A DNA stretch of 64,000 nucleotides from Beaufortia kweichowensis (taxonomy: Eukaryota; Chordata; Actinopteri; Cypriniformes; Gastromyzontidae), in the NCBI GenBank assembly GCA_019155185.1, contig CM032804.1:9024492-9088491 (forward strand). The letters run 5' to 3'. Shown here piece by piece: positions 58,834-64,000 of this stretch (position 1 is the stretch's first letter; every line of letters starts with the position of its first letter). A program made the position numbers and the translations under genes. Below the pieces are notes generated by a model, which searched no databases, was not told the DNA's origin, and worked only from the letters and a program-made list of their open reading frames with translations.

Positions 58834-61800
58834 ATGGTGAGTGCGGCTTCTCTTTCTGAATCCGGTTAAATCACAGCCATCCGTTTAATTTAACACGAAT
58901 AAGTTTTTGCAACATTACCTATTATATTTAAACAACCGTTTTGCTGCTGCATTATTTTTACATTAGTAGCGTTTTGAGTGATTTGCACGTGTATGATTGA
59001 CCATAGAGAAAATGGCAGCGAGCTATTCGGCATTAAGCTCCTAACGTGAATAGTACGTTTTCTACAACACAATGGAAAATGTGATCTTTTGTATGTAATG
59101 TAAACACTTAACGAATATTATTGACTAAGTTTTCATAGATATTTATACTTGATTTATCGTCAGGCGTGGTGATGTCATATGCGCATGTTTTTAGGGCCTG
59201 CAATGAGAAGTGCATGAATGTCGCTTCTCATACGCTGTATCTTTCTGGCTGTGAATTAAATTAAGATTATATGTAACGGTTTTGGAGTTATTGTGTTTGT
59301 GTGGTTACCTGAATATTAACTATAACGTATTCCTGCGTCTATTTTTAGTCTCACCGTAAATTTTCGGCCCCACGCCACGGATCTCTGGGCTTCCTGCCCC
59401 GCAAGAGGTGCCGTCGCCATCGTGGCAAGGTTAAGAGTTTCCCTAAGGATGACTCGAGCAAGCCTGTTCACCTGACCGCCTTCCTTGGCTACAAGGCTGG
59501 CATGACCCACATCGTCCGTGAGGTCGACAGACCTGGCTCAAGTGAGTTGTTTTGTAAGAAAAGAATTTTAGTTGTAGTGAACTTGGTTTGTCTAACAAGT
59601 GTGTGCCGGTGATGATAATCTCGACGGGCGGACATATTTGGGCCACAAGCCCTTGCTGAATGTCGAGAACTGAGTGCAGTTTTATAAATGTTACAAAAAC
59701 GTGTACCATACAGATGGTGTTTTACACCTGGTATTCATTTTATCTATTTGTGCTTCTCAGAGGTCAACAAAAAGGAGGTGGTAGAGGCAGTGACCGTTGT
59801 GGAGACTCCTCCCATGATTGTCGTGGGTGTTATCGGATACGTCATGACCCCTCGTGGTCTGCGCTCCTTTAAGACTATCTTTGCTGAGCACATGAGTGAC
59901 GAATGCAAACGTCGCTTCTATAAGAATTGGTAAGTCTTGCTTCATATAATAGACTAAACTAGTTTTAGTGCATGTAGGAGCAGAAAGTAGTTGGCCAGAG
60001 TAAACGGTTAAGTGTTTTTCTGAGCCAGTCTAACGTGTCGGTGTGGTGTAGCTCCGCTCAGGTGCCTCGTGCCCTGATGAGCTCCAGGCTCCTCTGGCCG
60101 GTGGAAAGGGCTCCTTAGAAACCGTGCTATGAGCTGAAAAGACCTGAGTGCTGTCAGTGCCCACCTTTTCCTATAAGGATGGGCAGGCAGCCATGCACAG
60201 TTTCCTTCCTCTGGTCTTCTAGGCTATGAAGGGACTGTGTGCCAACTTTTTCTGTTTCCCTGCCATCTACAGGTATAAGTCCAAAAAGAAGGCCTTTACC
60301 AAGTACTGCAAGAGGTGGCAAGATGAAGAGGGCAAAAAGCAGCTGGAGAAAGACTTTGCCTCCATGAAGAAATACTGCCAGGTCATTCGTATCATTGCCC
60401 ACACTCAGGTAAGTTTTGGTCCGTGTCAGTCAAAAAACAAATGTATGCTTGTGCTCTTTTAGTAAGCATTACAAATGACATTTATTCTGATAGTTTGCCA
60501 ACACTCCCTTTTCTCCATAGATGCGTCTGCTGCCCCTCAGGCAAAAGAAATCCCATCTGATGGAGATTCAGCTGAACGGAGGCTCCATCTCTGACAAGGT
60601 TGACTGGGCCAGAGAGAAGTTTGAGCAGTCCCTTACTATCAACAACGTCTTTACTCAGGATGAGATGATTGACGTTATTGGAGTTACCAAGGGTCATGGA
60701 TACAAGGGTACGTTATTAAATGTGACATTTAAGAGTTTAATGTCCTTTTATTTGATAAACATGGTGTTTTTAATGATGAAAGACATGGATTTATCGCGTC
60801 AGGCATGGCGCCCGAAACGCATGAGGAAACATCCCATGCTGCCTTCCTTCTGACAGCACACCTGCTATAGAATGTCGTGTCAGTGTTACTCTTGTGTGAG
60901 GCTTTGCTCATCAGTCTTGTTTCTTTAGGTGTGACAAGCCGTTGGCACACAAAGAAGCTGCCCCGTAAGACCCATCGTGGTCTGCGTAAGGTGGCCTGTA
61001 TTGGAGCCTGGCATCCTGCTCGTGTGGCCTTCTCTGTGGCTCGTGCTGGTCAGAAGGGCTACCATCACCGCACTGAGATCAACAAGAAGGTGAGGTCTTA
61101 AGAATGGACACTTAAGCATTTTGCTCCTTTCCCATGTCCTGTTTTTCATGGTTTAACTTTTTTATAGATCTACAAGATCGGTGTGGGCTATCACACAAAG
61201 GATGGAAAAGTAGTGAAAAACAATGCCTCTACTGATTATGATCTGTCCAACAAGAGCATCAACCCCCTGGTGAGGATGCAATGTTGTATTAATTCACCAC
61301 ACTACATTTCCCAAAGTGATGGTTACAAACTGACTGTTTTGCTGCCTTTTAGGGTGGCTTTGTGCACTATGGTGAAGTGAAAAACGATTTCCTCATGCTG
61401 AAAGGCTGCGTGGTTGGAACCAAGAAGAGGGTGTTGACTCTGCGCAAGTCTCTTCTGGTTCAGACCAGCCGTCGTGCCCAGGAGAAGATCGACCTCAAAT
61501 TCATCGACACCACCTCCAAGTTTGGTCATGGGCGGTTCCAGACCATTGAGGAAAAGAAAGCCTTCATGGTAGGTGTTTGATTTGTGACAGTTTTCTCTTT
61601 CTGCACCCCATGTATACTCTCAAAGTGTTTGTATTTAATGACACATGGGCCAGGTTGCTGGCTGTCATCACTACTTTGATACTGCCTTTTTAAGTTTATA
61701 CACAAACTATGTCTGACTGCCTTTTTAAAGATGCTTTAATTTGTATTGTTGGCCCTGGGCTTTATTTAAGGTTATTTTTTGGAGACGTTTTGCACATGCA

Positions 61801-62242
61801 TAGTTACCCACTGCTGGCCTCAGGCAACACAATATCAGCCGATTCACCATGAATCTGGTTTGGCTGTGTGATGTCATACAGTTCACTCTACATTGCTTTC
61901 AGTTTTATGATTGCCTGTCTTTGGTGCAATGCATAGTTAATATCCTTGTAAGGTAGTTTTAAGACATGTCTTTCTCTGCTGCACCCATGCACTGTTCGTA
62001 ACCTGATTCAGCCAATCAGTCTGAGATTTGGGTTCCATTCCAGTGCAAAACTAAAACTCAGTAAGGCAGGGGAGTAGTGCCCTATTTGTGCTTACTCCCT
62101 GTTCACTTTCTGATGACAGTGCACCAGTTGTTAACAAACTTAATGTTTTTCCAAGAGTGACCCACTGTTAATTGATCTCTTCTTTTTTTTTTAACAGGGA
62201 CCTCTCAAGAAAGATCGTATTGCCAAGGAGGAAATTGCATAA
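58834..62242 (+). CDS. rpl3: 60S ribosomal protein L3 (uL3)
   Basis: Nine coding exons: 58834-58836, 59349-59541, 59761-59929, 60273-60408, 60521-60707, 60929-61089, 61168-61269, 61353-61568, 62198-62242; 403 aa, the exact family length. The first coding exon holds only the ATG, as in other vertebrates. SHRKFSAPRHGSLGFLPRKR opens the protein; GAWHPARVAFSVARAGQKGY includes the conserved tryptophan-histidine finger near the peptidyl transferase centre. It ends PLKKDRIAKEEIA. It is an essential early-assembling protein of the large subunit. Introns carry snoRNAs (59605-59677 and 60762-60862). Confidence 0.98.
59605..59677 (+). ncRNA. snord43: C/D snoRNA U43 in rpl3 intron
   Basis: C box GTGATGA at 59609-59615 and D box CTGA at 59670-59673. 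Between them, CGACGGGCGG is exactly complementary to the 18S rRNA segment CCGCCCGTCG, the known U43 target, and GCTGAATGTCGAGAACTGA resembles the 3' half of human U43. RPL3 also hosts U43 in mammals. Confidence 0.85.
60075..60202 (+). ncRNA. Candidate H/ACA-like RNA in rpl3 intron
   Basis: A first stem pairs AGCTC (60080-60084) with GAGCT (60131-60135), followed by the H-box-like AAAAGA (60137-60142). A second hairpin spans 60148-60198 with a strong inner stem CCCACCTT/AAGGATGGG, followed by ACA at 60197-60199. The outer part of stem 2 overlaps the ACA, so the fit is imperfect. No RPL3 H/ACA RNA is known to me. Confidence 0.3.
60762..60862 (+). ncRNA. snord83: C/D snoRNA, U83-like, in rpl3 intron
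   Basis: C box ATGATGA at 60773-60779 and D box CTGA at 60850-60853. An external stem pairs GGTGT with ACACC. GCGCCCGAA and GCCTTCCTTCTGA resemble stretches of the U83A/U83B snoRNAs found in mammalian RPL3 introns (from memory, not searched). The rRNA target is not evident. Confidence 0.7.
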
Positions 62243-62640
62243 GTGTGCTGTACTCTTGTCTGTGGTGGTATGCAGTGCTGCAGAGTTGTTTAATAAAAAA
62301 CAAAACAAAAAACTGGTCTTGTTCATTTTTAATCCAAGTAATATGCACTTCTGAAAATTGTCAATGTTTAAATAATGCCCAAAATGTAGTGCCGGTCGGA
62401 GTTTATAAATGGTAGGTCATCTTGTCTGTTCTGACTTGCTGTTTTACTTGATACCCTTCAGACTTTTCCCTTTGTGCAAAACCTTACCCAATATATTAAC
62501 TCGTCACTAATATAGAAATGCATTGTAAATTAAGATTTGTCCTTAACTCATGTTTTGATTTTTCAGTCTGATAAAACTTGCATGTGTAGCGGTGTGTTTC
62601 TGCGTTGTCGTAATTAAAGGTAGACTGCAAACATTCTTGT
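62243..62640 (+). other. rpl3 3' UTR and end
   Basis: AATAAA at 62292-62297, 50 nt after the stop codon, followed by an A-rich run, is the rpl3 polyadenylation signal. No further gene features are seen up to 62640. Confidence 0.7.
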
Positions 62641-64000
62641 ACATCAGGTACTCATTTTATTCTGGATAACACACATGGAAATGTATGAGGACTTGTGCAG
62701 CATATAAACCAGCGTGCGACAGCAATACACTACGTGCTGTGAATGAGAAAATTACTTGTAGTAAAAATAATCAACGAAGCATCTGTGTGTACATCACAGA
62801 GGGGCTTTGAATCACAATCATACAAATACGTGAATTTGTCCGTTACATGAAATACGACACTAATTGAATCATCACACAACTTGTGTGACCTACCACTGTG
62901 ACTCATGCAGACTGGGAAGCAGCAAAGTGCACCAACCCCCCAAGTAGGCATGGTGGCAGGAAACCCCAAATATGGTCATGGCATGTGGAATCACAAAATA
63001 ATTTCCTAAGTGCACAACTGCTACACATGCATTTTTATTTGAATAAACCCCAAGATGTAGTGTCCATTGGAATGGATGCAGGGTCTGAACGGTAAACCAC
63101 TTTCTGAAATTTAAGTGCAATTTTGCCAACCAAGAGTGTTGCAGCTGATTTTGAATTATGACTTTACCAAAATGGCTGATGGTGGCAGCTCCTCCATTAT
63201 TAAATACAAGTTTCTCTCATGGTAATTCTTTACTTCCAAGAAATAACTTTACTGTGGCTGACCTCTGGGAAAGGTTGGTTCAGGAAAACATTGCTGCACA
63301 GCAGGGAACGAATCAATGGCAGCCTTGCAGATTCTGCTGACTCTGTAGTTCCCAGCCTTGAGGTGCTTGGTCGATAATGAATACTGTATATACCTTAATT
63401 AGTGTTGTACATTCACAAGGTTTCTCTAGAGGACAAAAGTTTATATAGAATGAGTCGAAAGAAACCCATGTCTCAAGACTCTTCAAAGCATACTTTGAAA
63501 GGATGTACCAGAAACCAATCCATTTGATGTAAAAAGCAATTAAATGAAACTGCTGTCATATGCAGCTTTACCTTACAGTGAGTAATGACAGGGCTGATGA
63601 AAGCAGTGTTGGGTCATGTTCATCTCTTCATGTCCAGTTGATGTCCGAGAGCAGTTATGTCCAGATGTCCATACCAAAGATGCCCACATTAAACATCTGG
63701 CTGTCCCTCTGGCCTGCCACTGCACTATTACATCACAGCTGGATGAAGCCTGCTGTAGACTACCATTGCTGTTATACTCTGATAGTACACATATATAAAA
63801 AGGCAACAGTGACTTAATTTGCTTTTCAAGGCTTGTAGGTTTTGTCCTTGAGAAGTGAGCAGAAAACTTGCAGCACTGCATCACTGTGAGCATTACACGG
63901 CATCAAGTGTGAATTGAGTCTTTTGTTTACCACATAGTCCAAAGGGAACTCACCTAATTAAGCCTTTTTGTCCTCACTGACTCATTGCAAAACTGCTTCT
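62641..64000 (-). other. Probable 3' UTR of a convergent gene continuing beyond the window
   Basis: TTTATT at 62656-62661 is an AATAAA on the minus strand, with no coding frame of recognisable family over the following 1.3 kb. This fits a long 3' UTR of a minus-strand gene whose coding part lies to the right. The gene itself cannot be named. Confidence 0.35.

Noticed and set aside
62890..63893. Several short open frames on both strands near the right edge
   Set aside because: No conserved motif, no mutual splicing in phase; better explained as 3' UTR sequence of a neighbouring gene.
1..64000. CRISPR arrays, operons, phage or bacterial defence genes
   Set aside because: None present; the window is vertebrate nuclear DNA with spliced genes.

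Overview
This is 64 kb of vertebrate nuclear DNA, almost certainly from a cyprinid (carp/zebrafish-type) fish. The evidence is spliced genes with GT-AG introns, AT-rich introns and intergenic DNA, tRNA-headed SINEs of the V-SINE/DANA kind, short hAT-type elements with 8-bp target duplications, and a gene order that mixes human 19q13.33, 17q21 and 22q13 neighbours. There are no prokaryotic genes, CRISPR arrays, viruses or toxin genes. All exon coordinates were read by hand from splice sites, phase continuity and family conservation.

Layout, left to right. (1) 1-8661 +: an EAAT2-like sodium-dependent glutamate transporter whose 5' end lies outside the window; it has an unusually long proline/serine- and then arginine/acid-rich tail. 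(2) 11828-14023 +: fgf21, an endocrine FGF. (3) 15204-19479 -: kcna7 (Kv1.7), two coding exons. (4) 20967-22677 +: hsd17b14, a short-chain dehydrogenase. (5) 24550-28966 +: bcat2, mitochondrial branched-chain aminotransferase. (6) 31183-33055 -: an IFI35/NMI-family gene with a strong ISRE at its promoter. (7) 35266-41353 +: progranulin with 11 granulin domains, several made by very recent tandem duplication. (8) 42823-45533 +: rundc1, with a frameshift inside its RUN domain. (9) 48169-50219 +: rpl27. (10) 52750-57177 +: slc25a39, the mitochondrial glutathione carrier. (11) 58834-62242 +: rpl3, with two recognisable intronic C/D snoRNAs and a possible H/ACA RNA. (12) 62243-64000: rpl3 3' end, then probably the 3' UTR of a convergent gene that continues to the right.

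These are independent vertebrate genes, not an operon. fgf21, kcna7, hsd17b14 and bcat2 correspond to a human 19q13.33 cluster. ifi35, grn, rundc1, rpl27 and slc25a39 correspond to two nearby human 17q21 clusters, here interleaved. rpl3 corresponds to 22q13. Functional themes are metabolic signalling and mitochondria (fgf21, bcat2, hsd17b14, slc25a39), excitability (glutamate transporter, Kv1.7), innate immunity and lysosome (ifi35, grn) and ribosome/snoRNA (rpl27, rpl3).

I found no wholly new system. The best items for a second look are the granulin tandem duplications, the granulin domain that has lost exactly one disulfide pair, the rundc1 frameshift, the transporter's RS/RE-like tail and the snoRNA content of rpl3.
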